From contig NW_027325131.1 in the NCBI RefSeq assembly GCF_028372415.1, positions 614,706-678,705 of the forward strand: a DNA stretch of 64,000 bases. Reading direction: 5' to 3'. The notes under the pieces are model-generated. The model was not told where the DNA came from. It saw nothing but the letters and a program-made list of their open reading frames with translations, and made no database searches. Shown in pieces: positions 23,883-35,398 of this stretch. The stretch is from Notamacropus eugenii. Lineage: Eukaryota > Chordata > Mammalia > Diprotodontia > Macropodidae. Position numbers and translations under genes: made by a program. Position 1 is the first letter of the stretch; each line of letters opens with the position of its first letter.

Positions 23883-24201
23883 AGGGGAAGCTAGGTGGTG
23901 CAATGGATACAGCACCAGTGCAGGAGTCAGGAGGATCTGAGTTCAAACCTCATCTCAAGCACTTGACACTCACTAGCTGTGTGGCCTTTGGCATGTCACT
24001 TCACCCCAATTGCCTCATGCTGGGTCATCTCCAGTCTTCCTGATCAGTATCTGGTCACTGCATTCAGACAGCTCTGAAGGAGAAGTGAGGCTGGTGACCT
24101 GCACAGCCTTTCCTCACTAAAAACAAAATCAAATGAAAGTCATGTCATTATTTCTTTGATGGTATGGTCTTCTTTGTTAACGAAGGATGAACACACACAA
24201 T
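23883..24201 (+). mobile_element. tRNA-derived SINE inside HAL1
   Basis: A SINE with A box (AGGTGGTGCAATGGATACAGC, about 23891-23911, shortened here: GGTGGTGCAATGGATACAG) and B box (GAGTTCAAACCTC, about 23939-23951), then CTAGCTGTGTGGCCTTTGGC and a body with TCATCTCCAGTCTTCC and GGTCACTGCATTCAG. The tail has TCATGTCATTATTTC and AACGAAGGATGAACAC. It is flanked by CTTCCATG at 23875-23882 and 24202-24209, an 8-bp target-site duplication. Same family as the antisense copy at 13128-13441. Confidence 0.8.
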
Positions 24202-25090
24202 CTTCCATGTCCTCCATTATAATTTTTTAAAACTATTTTGTTCAGTGAGCTTTTGAATCTCCTTTTCTATTTGGCTGTTTATGCTTTTTGAAGCATTCTT
24301 CTCCTCATTGAGTTTTTGGACCTCTTTTGCCAATTGAGTTAGCCTATTTTTAAACTTGTTATTTTATACATCATTTTTTGGGTCTCATTTAATAAGCTGT
24401 TGAACCACTTTTCATGATTTTCTTGCTCCACTCTTGTTTCTATTTCCAATTTTTTCTTCACCTCTCTTAATTGATTTTGAAAATCCTTTCTGAGCTCTTC
24501 CATTGCCTGAGACAATTGCATATTTATTTTGGAGATTTTAGAGGTCTTAACTTCCTCTGACACTATGCATTGTTCTTCCTCATCCAAAAGGATGGAAGAA
24601 AATACCTGTTCACCAAGAAATAAACTTTCTACATTCTTTTATTTTCCTTTTTCTAGGCATTTTTTCAGTCAGTTACTTGACTTTTGAGTCCTTTCTTAAG
24701 AGTAGGGTATACCCTGGGGACCTGTAAGTTCTCAGTTCTTCCAAAGTGACACAATGAAGGGAGAGGAATTTACTGCTCTGCTGGCCTGCGCAGTGGTCTG
24801 GGAGCAACCAAAATCTTTTCTACCCAGAAATTGGGAGAAGAGCTCCTCCCCACAGCAGTCTCCAGCTGTACCACACTAGTGCTCCTCCTCCTCACCCCAG
24901 GGCTTGGCTCAGGGCTGAGATTCATATCAACTGCTCAATTCCCCCAGGGGCTTTAGGTAGAAGGGCTTCCAGATTCACTCAGATGAAAAAGCTTTTTCAC
25001 TGACATTTGAAGCTGTCTCTGGCATTTGTAGGTTGCGAAATCTGGGAGCTGCTGCTACAAGTGGTGCCCTGAAGTCTGTTCCTGTTCCTG

Positions 25091-25380
25091 ACCTTGCTGT
25101 GCACAAACCCACACAAAATGTTAAGTGGTGAATTTGTCAACAAGTTAGTATGTATCAGAAGTAACATAAAAGTCTAGAACTTTCTGACTTGAAGGTGTAA
25201 ACTGTCAACTATGAAACATCCCTTTTCATCAAGGAAATATTTAAATTCCTTTAAATGTCTTTTAATCATCAACATTTATTTAAAAGTACCATCTTCATCT
25301 CATTATTTTGTGTCCCTATTATTGTACTATTCCATTTTTCAGGATTTATTTTCAAGTTCTTTTCAATATTAGCCCTGATG
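25091..25380. other. Intergenic between HAL1 and OR pseudogene
   Basis: AT-rich sequence with nothing recognised. Confidence 0.4.
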
Positions 25381-26290
25381 ATCCCTGACAGATATCACTG
25401 TGCTCCAGTCGTATTCATTCTCTTGGGATTCTCTGAAGACTCAGAATTTCAGATTCCTCACATTCTTCTTTTTTGGCTATCTATGTGATCACTGTTTTGT
25501 GAATTCTTGGAATGATATCACTCATTAATGTTAACCTCATGTTATAAAGTCTGATGTATTTTTTCCCCTTGAAAATTAGTCCTTTCTGTATTTCTGTTTT
25601 TCTGCTTCTGTTACACCAAACCTCTTGAAAAACAATTTTAGAAGATAGGATGATGCCTAGCACTACTTGTTTCACATAATTCTTTCTTACTGCCAACTGT
25701 GCTTTGACTGATACATTCATATTGGCAGTGATGGCATATGATTGCTTTGTGGCTATCGATATTCAGCATTTTATATGTGGCTGTGATGTCCCATAAATGC
25801 TGTGTCTTAATGATGGCTACTTTATACACCTTGGGCCTATTCTTTCCATTCATCTTTACCTAATCTCTCCTTGTATTATCTTTCTGTGAGAATAATATCA
25901 TTAAAAATTCATCTGTGAATATTCTGACATAATCTATGTCTGCTGCTCTAATAAGCACTCAACTTAGCTGATAATTTTTAAAGTGCAAACTTTAAGAAGT
26001 TGAGTACACATGTGCTCATAGTCACCTTTGATTTTTTTATAAGTACCATGAAGGTGCATTCATAGGGCAAATCACAAGGCCTTCTTCACTTGTGCCTCTC
26101 AACTGATCAAAAACTGACAAGTCAACCAAAAGGTTAGAACCTTTTCTGGAACAGTCTTTCTCCTCTACTGTATAAGAAATAGTAAAAGCTTGTGGTTGAC
26201 CATCGAGGGGCCTTTGTTTTCCATGCAATTGTCTGCCCCATGGTGAATCGCATAATGTACACTCTGAGGAACAAAAATATGTAGGAAAGA
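25381..26290 (+). pseudogene. Olfactory receptor pseudogene, OR5-like
   Basis: A broken OR recognisable in several shifted frames, in the correct order. N-terminus/TM1: VFILLGFSEDSEFQIPHILLF (from 25411; a frameshift follows, then YVITVL and ILGMI). TM2: MYFFPLEN and SVTPNLLKN (about 25555-25635). TM3: LAVMAYDCFVAI (about 25728-25765), where the DRY arginine is Cys. IC2: LYVAVMSHKCCVLMMATLYTLG (about 25772-25837). TM6: KAFFTCASQLI (about 26069-26105). TM7: PMVNRIMYTLRNKNM followed by a stop (about 26237-26285). TM4-TM5 are poorly preserved. There are at least three frameshifts and several stops. It is similar in phrase to the intact OR about 19 kb upstream, so both belong to one OR cluster. 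Confidence 0.85.
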
Positions 26291-26845
26291 CTCTGGAACT
26301 TAATGTAAAGGTAATTTTTCATTAAATTATATCACCATCATCATCATTCCTGTCACAAAAACAGCTACTACAACAGCAATAGCAAAACAGCAACAATATT
26401 AACAATGTATTTTGTTTAAATATTCTGCTAGAATTGATGGTTCTATTCCCTTAAGCTAACAATGTACTCATTCATTAGTTTTAGTACTGTAATACTCATG
26501 TGGTATTTAGAATTTTGGCTATACCATATGTATTATACCGTTATGAATTCATATGTTACTTAAACAAGAATATGAAAACTGAAAAAGTAGCTGCCCAAAT
26601 TCTCTTATTCTTTGCTATCTAAGATATATTACCTCCATGCAATCACCCTTAAGCTCATCTCTTTAAGACCAGGCAAAATACAACAATATTTTAATTTACT
26701 ATTCTTTCCTGTCGAATTTCCCCTGGAGTACTCTCTTCAGATCTTCCTAATGTATATCTAGTGTTTGGGGTAATATCATGGAGAAGGGAAGAGGATTTTT
26801 TCGAAAATAAGACATTGAAAAGTGACCATTGAAAATCAGGGAGGA
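26291..26845. other. Intergenic
   Basis: AT-rich sequence with a short (CATCAT) patch at about 26333-26346. No gene or repeat family recognised. Confidence 0.4.
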
Positions 26846-27885
26846 GTAAGTCACCTGTGATTTCTCTTTCCTATTTACCTTTTCATGCTTCTCTTGATTC
26901 TTGTGTTTGAAAGTCAGATATTCTATTCAGCTCTAGTCTTTTAATTAAGAACGCTTGAAAGTCCTCTATTTCATTGAATTTTTTCCCTTGAAGGATTAAT
27001 ACTCACTTTTGTTGAGTAGGTGATTCATGGTTTTAGTCCTAATTCCTTTGACGTGTGGAATATAATATTCCAAGGCCTTTGATACCTTAATGTAGAAGCT
27101 GCTCGATCTTGCATTATCCTGATTGTATTTCCCCAATACGTGAATTATTTTTTCCACGTGCTTGCGATATTTTCCCTTTCACCTGGGACCTCTGGAATTT
27201 GGCTACAATATTCCCAGGAGTTTCTCTTTTTGGATTTCTTTCAGGAAGGGATCAGTGGGTTCTTTCAACATTTATTTTGCCCTCTGGTTCTAGAATATCT
27301 GTGTAGTTTTCCTTGATAATTTCATGAAAGATGAAGTCTAAGCTCTTTTGTTGATCATGGCTTTCAGGTAGTCCCATTGTTTTTAAATTGTCTCTCCTGG
27401 ATCTATTTTCCAGGCCAGTTGTTTTTCCAGTGAGATATTTCACATTTTATTCCAGTTTTTCATTCCTTTGGTATTGTTTTATAATTTCTTGGTTTCTCAT
27501 AAAGTCATTAGGTTCCATCTACTTCATTCTCATTTTTAAAGAACTGTTTTCTTCAGTGAGTTTTTGAACCTCATTTCCATTTGGCTTTTTAAAATTTCTT
27601 CTTAAGGCATTCTTCTCCTAATTGACTTTTTGTACCTCCTTTGACAATTAAGTTAGTCTATTTTTTAAGGTGTTATTTTATTCAGCATTTTTTGGATCTC
27701 ATTTTGCAAGCTGTTGAATCGCTTTTCATTATTTTCTTGCTTCGCTCTCATTTTTATTCCCAATTTTTCCTTTGCCTCCCTTAATTGCTTTTGAAAATCC
27801 TTTCTGTGCTCTTTCATTGCGTGAGACCATTGCATATTTATTTTGGAAGTTTTAGAGGGCTTAACTTCCTCTGATGGTATGCACT
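26846..27885 (-). mobile_element. HAL1/L1 ORF1 fragment
   Basis: A minus-strand fragment covering essentially only ORF1: from just after the stop codon (AGTAAGTCACCTGTGATTTC at 26848 corresponds to the GGGACTTACT sequence following the intact ORF1) to about codon 30. Recognisable blocks are TGLENRSRRDNLKTMGLPES and IIKENYTDILEPEGKINVER (27252-27443) and CIPSEEVKPSKTSKINMQWSHAMKEHRKDF (27760-27890). Frameshifted. The left end lacks the HAL1 3' part and the right end lacks the 5' UTR, so it is truncated on both sides. Confidence 0.7.
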
Positions 27886-27896
27886 GTTGTAGGGCT

Positions 27897-29990
27897 TCTT
27901 TAATAATCAAAAAACTATTAGCATTATTGATCATATCAGCAATAAAACTAATAGAAAACACATGATTATCTCAATAGATGTAGAAAAAGCTTTTCACAAA
28001 ATACAACATCCATTTCTTTTTAAAACACTATAAAGCATAGCAACAAATAGAACTTTCTATAAAATAATAAGCGGTATCTAACTGAAAGCATCAGCAAGCA
28101 TAAAATGCAATGGGAACGTAATAGATGTATCTCTGAAAATATCAGAGGCGAAACAATGATTCCCACTATCACCAGTATTACTCAGTATGGTACTAGCAAT
28201 ATTAGCTGTAGCTATAAGAGAAGAAAAAGAAATTGCAGGAATTAGAATACGCAAAGAAACTAAATTATCACTCTTTGCAGATGATATGATGATATACTCA
28301 GAGAATGTCAAAGAATCAAGTGAAAAATTACTCGAAATAATATACAAATTTGCAGGTTACAGAACCCACATATACCATCTGCATTTCTATGTATTACTAA
28401 CAAAGCCCAACAATAAGAGATAGAAAGAGGAATCCTATTTAAAGCTACGGTAAACCCTATAAAATATCTGGAAGTCTATCTTCCAAAACACCCAGTGGAC
28501 CATATTAACACAATTACAAAACACTGCACATAAAGAGTCAGATCTAAGTAAGTGAAAAAGCATCAGTTACTCGTGGGTAGGCTGAGCTAACATAATAAAA
28601 ATGACATTTATGCCTTAATTAGTTTACTTCTTCAGTGTCACACCAATCAATCTACCAGATAGTTATTCTCTAGAGCTAGAAGAAATGATATCAAAATTTG
28701 TTTGGAAGAAGAAAAGTTCCAGAATATCAAGGGAACTAGTGAAAAGAAAACCCAGGGAATGTGGCCTAGCCCTACCAGATCTCAAATTCTATTATAAACA
28801 GCAGTCATCAAAACTACTTGATATTGGTTAACAAACATAGGGGTAGACCAATGGAATAGGTTAGGTACTCAAGACACAGTAGTTAATGAATATAGCAATC
28901 TACTGTTTGATAAACTCAAGGATCCCAGCTTTTAGGAGAAGAACCCGTTGTTTGATAAAAATTGCTGGGAAAACTGGATAACAGTGTGGCAGAAACTCAG
29001 CATAGAACAATGCCTGATACTCTACAAAAGAATAAAGTTCAAATGGATATACGATGTGAGTATAAAGATTGGTACTATAAACAAATTCAGGGAGCATGGA
29101 ACAGTGTATTTATCAGATTTATGAGGAATGGAGACATTTATGACCCACCAAGAAATAGATGACTTTATGAAGTGCAAAATGGATAATTTTGATTACATTA
29201 AATTTAAAAATTTTTGCGCAACCCAACCCAATACAACTAAGATTCGCAGGGAAGCAGAAAACTGGGAAAGAATTTTTGCAATTAGTGTCTGTGATAAAGA
29301 CCTCGTTTCTTTAATATATAGATAACTGAGTCAAATGTACAAGAACACAGGTCATTTCCCAAATGATTAATGGTCAAAGGATATGAACAGGGAATTTTTA
29401 GAGGAAGAATTTAAAGCTATATCTAATCACATGAAAAAATGCTCTAAATCACCACTGATTGGAGATATTCAAATAAAAAAAAAACTCTAAGGTACCACAT
29501 CGCACCTATCAGATTGGCTAACATGGCAAAACAGGAAGATGACAAATGTTGGAGAAGATGTGGGAGAGTTGGAACACTAATTCCTTGTTGATGGAGTTGT
29601 GAGCTGATCCAACCTTTCTGGAGAGCAATTTGGAACTATGCCCAAAGGGCTATAAATATGTGCTTACCCTTTGACCCAGCAATGTCGCTTCTGGGATTCT
29701 TTCCCAAAGAGATCATAGAAATGGAAAAGTGTCTCAGATGTACAAAAATGGTAATAGCAGCTTTCTTTGTGATTGCCCAATAGTGGAAATCAAGTGGATG
29801 CCCATCAGTTGGGGAATGGCTGAACAAGTTGCGGTATATGAATGTAGTGGAATACTGTAGTGCTCTGAAAAACGATGAACAGGATGACTTCAGAGAAGCC
29901 TGGAAAGACTTATATGAACTGATGCTGAGTGAAAGGGGCAGTACCAGGAGAACTTTGTACACAGCAATAATCACAGTGTGCAAGGAAATC
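27897..29990 (+). pseudogene. LINE-1 ORF2 relic (RT and C-terminal part)
   Basis: The reverse transcriptase core is recognisable, with the catalytic box preserved as SLFADDMMIYSENVKESSEKLLEI (28266-28340). A thumb/connection region reads SYSWVG-like at about 28568. A stretch with long open frames follows (28962-29325). The C-terminal region includes KQEDDKCWRRCGRV-like sequence at about 29530-29570. Multiple stops and frameshifts make it non-functional, although the FADD motif is intact. Confidence 0.75.
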
Positions 29991-30345
29991 TTCTGGTAGA
30001 CTTAGTTCTTCATTGAAATGCATGTACTTAAAAAGTTTCCAATGGAATACTGAGGCAAAATGTCTTCCTCATGCAGAGAAATAACTATGGAATTTGATTG
30101 CAGACAGAAACAGATCATTTTCTTTTTTTCTCCATTCTTTTGTTTTATGGTTTCCCCCATGCGTTTTAATTCTCCTATGCAACATGACTTTAATAGGAAT
30201 ATACTTGTCGATTGTCTACAAGATTGTATGGTGTCTCAGGGAGGCAGTGGGGAGGGAGAGAGGAGTAAGGGGGAAGAAGTGGAAAAAAATCTCAGATATA
30301 TGAAAGTGATTGTCGAACACTGAAAACAAATAAAATAATTCGTTG
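27897..30345 (+). mobile_element. LINE-1 3' half with 3' UTR and tail
   Basis: A plus-strand L1 starting inside the RT domain (TISIIDHISN-like reading at about 27915, then MIISIDVEKAF at 27963-27995) and running through the rest of ORF2, a 3' UTR (about 30000-30340) with a G-rich polypurine stretch at 30236-30285, and an A-rich end at about 30320-30350. 5'-truncated insertion. It abuts the HAL1 ORF1 fragment on its left. Confidence 0.8.
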
Positions 30346-31084
30346 AAAAAAAGACTTATGTGAACTGATAAACTCCACATGTCCAAATTCATATGGTCAT
30401 TTCAAATTGGCCAAGTAGTTATCTCCAAGACAATTTGTCCAGAATAGAACACATTATACACGATACAGACAGACAAAATTAAGGAGAAAAGAATCATCAA
30501 AAGTTTCAAATACTACAGATAGAATGAGAAGGCTTACAAGGCAAAAACATCAAGAAAACTGAGGCAATGCTGGTAACTTTCGAGATAAATACATACATAC
30601 ACACATATACTTATACATAAATTGGGTGATAAGGTCTATAACTAGGCTTCGAAAGCTTGAGGAAAAAGCAGAAGCAGAAGCAGTGACAGTATGAATTTAT
30701 ATGAGAAGAGAAATAAAACAATAATAGGAGTTTTGTCATTTATTTTGTTTTGAAACTGTGGGGGATGATAGTTTCTATGTAGGGAGTGAGTTTACTGAGG
30801 GTCAGCTGTGACTATGTCTTTCACCTCTTCAATAAGCTCCACTGGCCCTCGCTCAATCTAAGGTCAAATATTATTTCATCTTTCCTTCAATTATTTTTCA
30901 CTTATATTTTTGATTATATGAAAGGCAAAATATTCATTAGTGCTACAGGAGAGATAGGGTTAGAATAATATGGATAGTGACTGGATCTGTGATTTCAATG
31001 GCATAAGAGACTACTAGAAAAAGAAATTCCCTCTCTCAAGGCAGATAGCTATTTTGTCTACAATTTAATATCTTAGGGAGAAGC
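30346..31084. other. Intergenic
   Basis: AT-rich unassigned sequence with short CATA-type repeats near 30588-30620. No supported coding region. Confidence 0.45.
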
Positions 31085-31210
31085 CTAAAAGATTGAGAGG
31101 CTAAGTGATTGACCAGGAAGAAACAACGAATGTGTCCCAAATGTAGGATTTGGACATTACTTTGATAAGCTTTAAAAGAAATGTTTATCCATTATGCTGC
31201 TGCCTCTTTT
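31085..31210 (+). repeat. MIR-type SINE remnant
   Basis: A weak match to the MIR core and 3' end: GAGGCTAAGTGATTGACC at 31097, GTAGGATTTGGA at 31143, and TATCCATTATGCTGCTGCCTC at 31185-31205, shortened in comparison to CCACTATGC-type MIR ends. Ancient and degraded. Confidence 0.45.
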
Positions 31211-31301
31211 GGTAAAGTAGGATATGCAATGCATTGATAAATAAAAAAAGAAATATGTTGGTATTATATGCTGAAATAATGTTGCTGGTGACAATGAAGA
31301 A

Positions 31302-31333
<32 letters not shown>

Positions 31334-31334
31334 A
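31302..31334. repeat. (ATG)n trinucleotide microsatellite
   Basis: Eleven uninterrupted ATG/GAT-type triplets. Confidence 0.95.
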
Positions 31335-31381
31335 TTGACTGTACTTTGTGATAAAAAATAATTGGAGACCACTGATGTAGG

Positions 31382-31677
31382 GTAGTTCTTTTTCATTATT
31401 TTATTTATTTTCAGTGCTCCACAATCACTTGCATATAACCTAGATCTTTCCCCGTCCTCCCCGTTCTTCCCCTCTAACTCCCCCTCCCTCCATGAGACTG
31501 CATACAATTCTACATAGGTTCTACATATACATTTCCACTGAATACACCCTCACCTTAGTCACGTTGCACAGAAGAATTGAAATGAATGGGAGAAATAATA
31601 AAAAAAGTAACACAAAAGAAAATGATCTGATAATTCTGCGAATGAATTCCATAGTTCTTTCTCTGCATGTGGTGGAA
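31382..31677 (-). mobile_element. LINE-1 3'-end fragment abutting the satellite
   Basis: In antisense this carries the same 3'-terminal block seen at 7840-7900 (minus-strand reading CCACATGCAGAGAAAGAACT at the right end) and a polypurine stretch (about 31451-31490). Similarity ends exactly where the 13-bp satellite starts at about 31678. The fragment is therefore truncated by the satellite, or the satellite edge was formed within an L1 tail. Confidence 0.6.
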
Positions 31678-31925
31678 TAGGAAAGCAGATGGGGAATTGG
31701 GAACTGGAGTGTAAGTGAATTTGAGAATTGCATTTGGTAATTGGAGGTTGGAACTCGAATTTGGAATGGGAATTTGGAAGTGTATTTTTGAAGCAGAATT
31801 GGGAATTTGATTTTAGAAGTGGAATTTGGAAGTGGAGTTTGGAATTGGAATTTATCATTGGAATTTGGAACTGGAATTTGGAAGTGAAATTTGGAATTGG
31901 AATTTGAAACATAAATTTATAAGGG
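31678..31925 (+). repeat. Satellite left edge, partial delta subunit
   Basis: The array starts in the middle of a delta subunit (TGGAATAGGAAAGCAGATGG, matching the interior of delta at about 35147). The 5' half of delta is missing at the junction with the L1 tail. Confidence 0.8.
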
Positions 31926-34900
31926 TACTTAGAAAGAAGAATTTTATTCAAAATGAGAAAATTAAATCTGGAATCATAATTTCAGGATACAATTGAAGTG
32001 CGACATGTGGAAGAGAATTAGGGTATCAGAATTTGGAAAAGGGAATCAGACGGGGAATTAGCATGGGGACGGTGGAAGTGGAATTTAGAATTTCATTTGT
32101 TAATTGGCGATTGGAACTGGAATTTGGAAGTGAAATTTAGAATTGGAATTTAGAAATGGAATATGGAAGTGGAATTAGGAAGTGGAATTTAGAATTGTAG
32201 TTTGTGTCCTGAATTTGCAAGTGGAATTAAGAATGGGAATTTAAACTGGAATTTTCAGGTGGAATTTGGAATTAGAATTTGAAACACAAATTTACAAGGG
32301 TACTTAGAAAGCAGAATTTTATTGAAAAGGGGCAATGTGAATCTGGAATCAAAATTTCAGGATGCACTTGAAGTGGGACATGTGGAAGAGAATTATAGTA
32401 TCAGGAATTGGAAAAGGAAATCAGAAGGGGAATTGGGAAGTGGATTGTGGAAGTGTATTTCAGAAAAGCATTTGGTAATTGGAGCTTGGAACCGTAATTT
32501 GGAATTGGAATTTAGAATTTGAATTTGATACTGAAATTTGGAAGTGAAATTTAGAATTGGAATTTAGAACTGGAATTTAAAAGCAGAATTTGGAACTGAA
32601 ATTTGGAAGCAGAATTCGGAATTGGAATTTGGAAGTGGATTTTGGAATCAGAATTTGGAATTGGAATTTAGAACTGGATTATGGAAGTGGAATTTGGAAG
32701 TGGAATTTGGAAATGGAATTTGGAAGTGGAATTTCGAATTGGAATTTCGAATTGGAATTTGGAATTGGAATTTAGAACTGGAATATGGAAGTGGAATTTG
32801 GAAGTGGAATGTAGAATTGGAATTTGGAAATTGAATTTGGAAGTGTTATTTGAAACACAAATTTTAAAGGGTACTTAGAAAGCAGACTTTTATCGATAAG
32901 TTGTAATTTGAATGTGGAATCATAATTTCAGGATGTAATGGAAGTGTGACATGCAGAAGAGAATTATAGTATCAGAAACTGGAAAAGGAAATCAGAAGGG
33001 GAATTAGGATCGGACTGTGGAAGTGGATTTTAGAATTGCATTTGGTAATTGCCTGTTGGAACTGGAATTTGGAAGTGAAATTTAAAATTGGAATTTAGAC
33101 CTGGAATTTGGAAGTGGAGTTTGGAAGTGGAATTTCAAACTCGAATTTAGAAGTGGAATTTGGAATTGTAATTTAGTATTTGAATTTGGAAGTAGAATTT
33201 GGAAGTCGAATGTAGAATTGGAATTTGGAACTGGAATTTGGAAGTGGAATTTAGAACTGCAATTTGGAACTGGAATTTGGAAATTGAATTTGGAATTGGA
33301 ACTTGAAACACAAATTTTAAAGGGTACTTAGAAAGCAGAATTTTATTAAAAAGGGGCAATGTGAATCTGGAATCAAAATTTCAGGATGCACTTGAAGTGC
33401 GACATGTGGAAGAGAATTATAGTATCAGAAATTGGAAAAGGAAATCAGAAGGGGAATTGGGAATGGGATTGTGGAAGTGTATTTCAGAAAAGCATTTGGT
33501 AACTGGAGCTTGGAACCGTAATTTGGAATTGGAATTTAGAATTTGAATTTGATACTGAAATTTGGAAGTGAAATTTAGAATTGGAATTTAGAACTGGAAT
33601 TTAAAAGGAGAATTTGGAACTGGAATTTGGAAGCAGAATTCAGAATTGGAATTTGGAAGTGGATTTTGGAATCAGAATTTGGAATTGGAATTTAGAACTG
33701 GATTATGGAAGTGGAATTTGGAATTGGAATTTCGAATTGGAATTTGGAATTGGAATTTCGAATTGGAATTTGGAATTGGAATTTAGAACTGGAATATGGA
33801 AGTGGAATTTGGAAGTGGGATTTAAAATTGGAATTTCGAACCTGGAATTTGGAAGTGAAATTTAGAATTGGAATTGAGAACTGGAATTTGGGAGTGGAAT
33901 TTGGAACTTCAATTGGGAACTGGAATTTAGAAGTGGAATTTGAAATTCGAATTTAGAAGCTGAATTTGGAATTGGAATTTGGAATTGGAATGTCGAATTG
34001 GAATTTGGAATTGGAATTTAGAACTGGAATTTGGAAGTGGAATGTGGAAGTGGAATGTAGAATTGGCATTTGGAAACTGAATTTGGAAGTGTTATTTGAA
34101 ACACAAATTTAAAAGGGTACTTAGAAAGCAGACTTTTATCGATAAGTTGTAATTTGAATGTGGAATCATAATTTCAGGATGCAATGGAAGTGTGACATGC
34201 GGAAGAGAATTATAGTATCAGAAACTGGAAAAGGAAATCAGAAGGGGAGTTAGAATCGGGACTGTGGAAGTGGATTTTAGAATTGCATTTGGTAATTGCC
34301 TGTTGGGACTGGAATTTGGAAGTGAAATTTAAAATTGGAATTTAGAACTGGAATTTGGAACTGGCATTTGGAAGTGGAGTTTGGAAGTGGAATTTCAAAC
34401 TCGAATTTAGAAGTGGAATTTGGAATTGGAATTTAGTATTTGAATTTGGAAGTAGAATTTGGAAGTTGAATGTAAAATTGGAATTTGGAATTGGAATTTG
34501 GAAGTGGAATTTAGAACTGCAATTTGGAACTGGAATTTGGAAATTGAATTTGGAAGTGTTATTTGAAACACAAATTTTAAAGGGTACTTAGAAAGCAGAC
34601 TTTTATCGATAAGTTGTAATTTGAATGTGGAATCATAATTTCAAGATGCAATGGAAGTGTGACATGCGAAAGAGAATTATAGTATCAGAAACTGGAAAAG
34701 GAAATCAGAAGGGGAATTAGGATCGGGACTGTGGAAGTGGATTTTAGAATTGCATTTGGTAATTGCCTGTTGAAACTGGAATTTGGAAGTAAAATTTAAA
34801 ATTGGAATTTAGACCTGGAATTTGGAAGTGGAGTTTGGAAGTGGAATTTCAAACTCGAATTTACAAGTGGAATTTGGAATTGGAATTTAGTATTTGAATT

Positions 34901-35398
34901 TGGAAGTAGAATTTGGAAGTCGAATGTAGAATTGGAATTTGGAACTGGAATTTGGAAGTGGAATTTAGAACTGCAATTTGGAACTGGAATTTGGAAATTG
35001 AATTTGAAATTCGAAATTGAAACACAAATTTTAGAGCGTACTTAGAAAGCATACTTTATTAATAAGTTGTAATTTGAATGTGGAATCATCATTTCAGTAT
35101 GCAATTGAAATGCGACATGTGGAAGAGAATTATAGTATCAGAAAGTGGAATAGGAAAGCAGATGGGGAATTGGGAACTGGAGTGTAAGTGAATTTGAGAA
35201 TTGCATTTGGTAATTGGAGGTTGGAGCTCGAATTTGGAATGGGAATTTGGAAGTGTATATTTGAAGCAGTATTGGAAATTTGACTTTAGAGGTGGAATTT
35301 GGAAGTGGAGTTTGGAATTGGAATTTACCATTGGAATTTGGAACTGGAATTTGGAAGTGAAATTTGGAATTGGAATTTGAAACATAAATTTACAAGGG
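31926..35398 (+). repeat. HOR copy 1: alpha-beta-gamma-beta-gamma-gamma-delta
   Basis: A 3473-bp variant HOR. Subunit boundaries (TACTTAG) lie near 31926 alpha, 32301 beta, 32871 gamma, 33324 beta, 34118 gamma, 34584 gamma and 35039 delta. Compared with the basic alpha-beta-gamma-delta order it contains an extra beta-gamma and an extra gamma, products of unequal exchange. Confidence 0.8.

Larger units (their letters stand above)
22743..25090 (-). mobile_element. HAL1 (half-L1) with SINE insert and ORF1 deletion
   Basis: A minus-strand HAL1 abutting the truncated L1. The 3' part (22743-23700) begins with sequence matching the other HAL1 3' ends (CCACATTCATTTCCAGAAAA on the + strand). A (GT)n tract lies at 23576-23624. 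ORF1 remnants lie at about 23700-24640: the C-terminal end at 23750-23850, and the N-terminal coiled coil at 24339-24587, with MDEEEQCIVSEEVKTSK and MEELRKDFQNQLREVKKKLE. The RRM part is deleted between about 23850 and 23860. The 5' UTR extends to about 25090. Confidence 0.75.
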
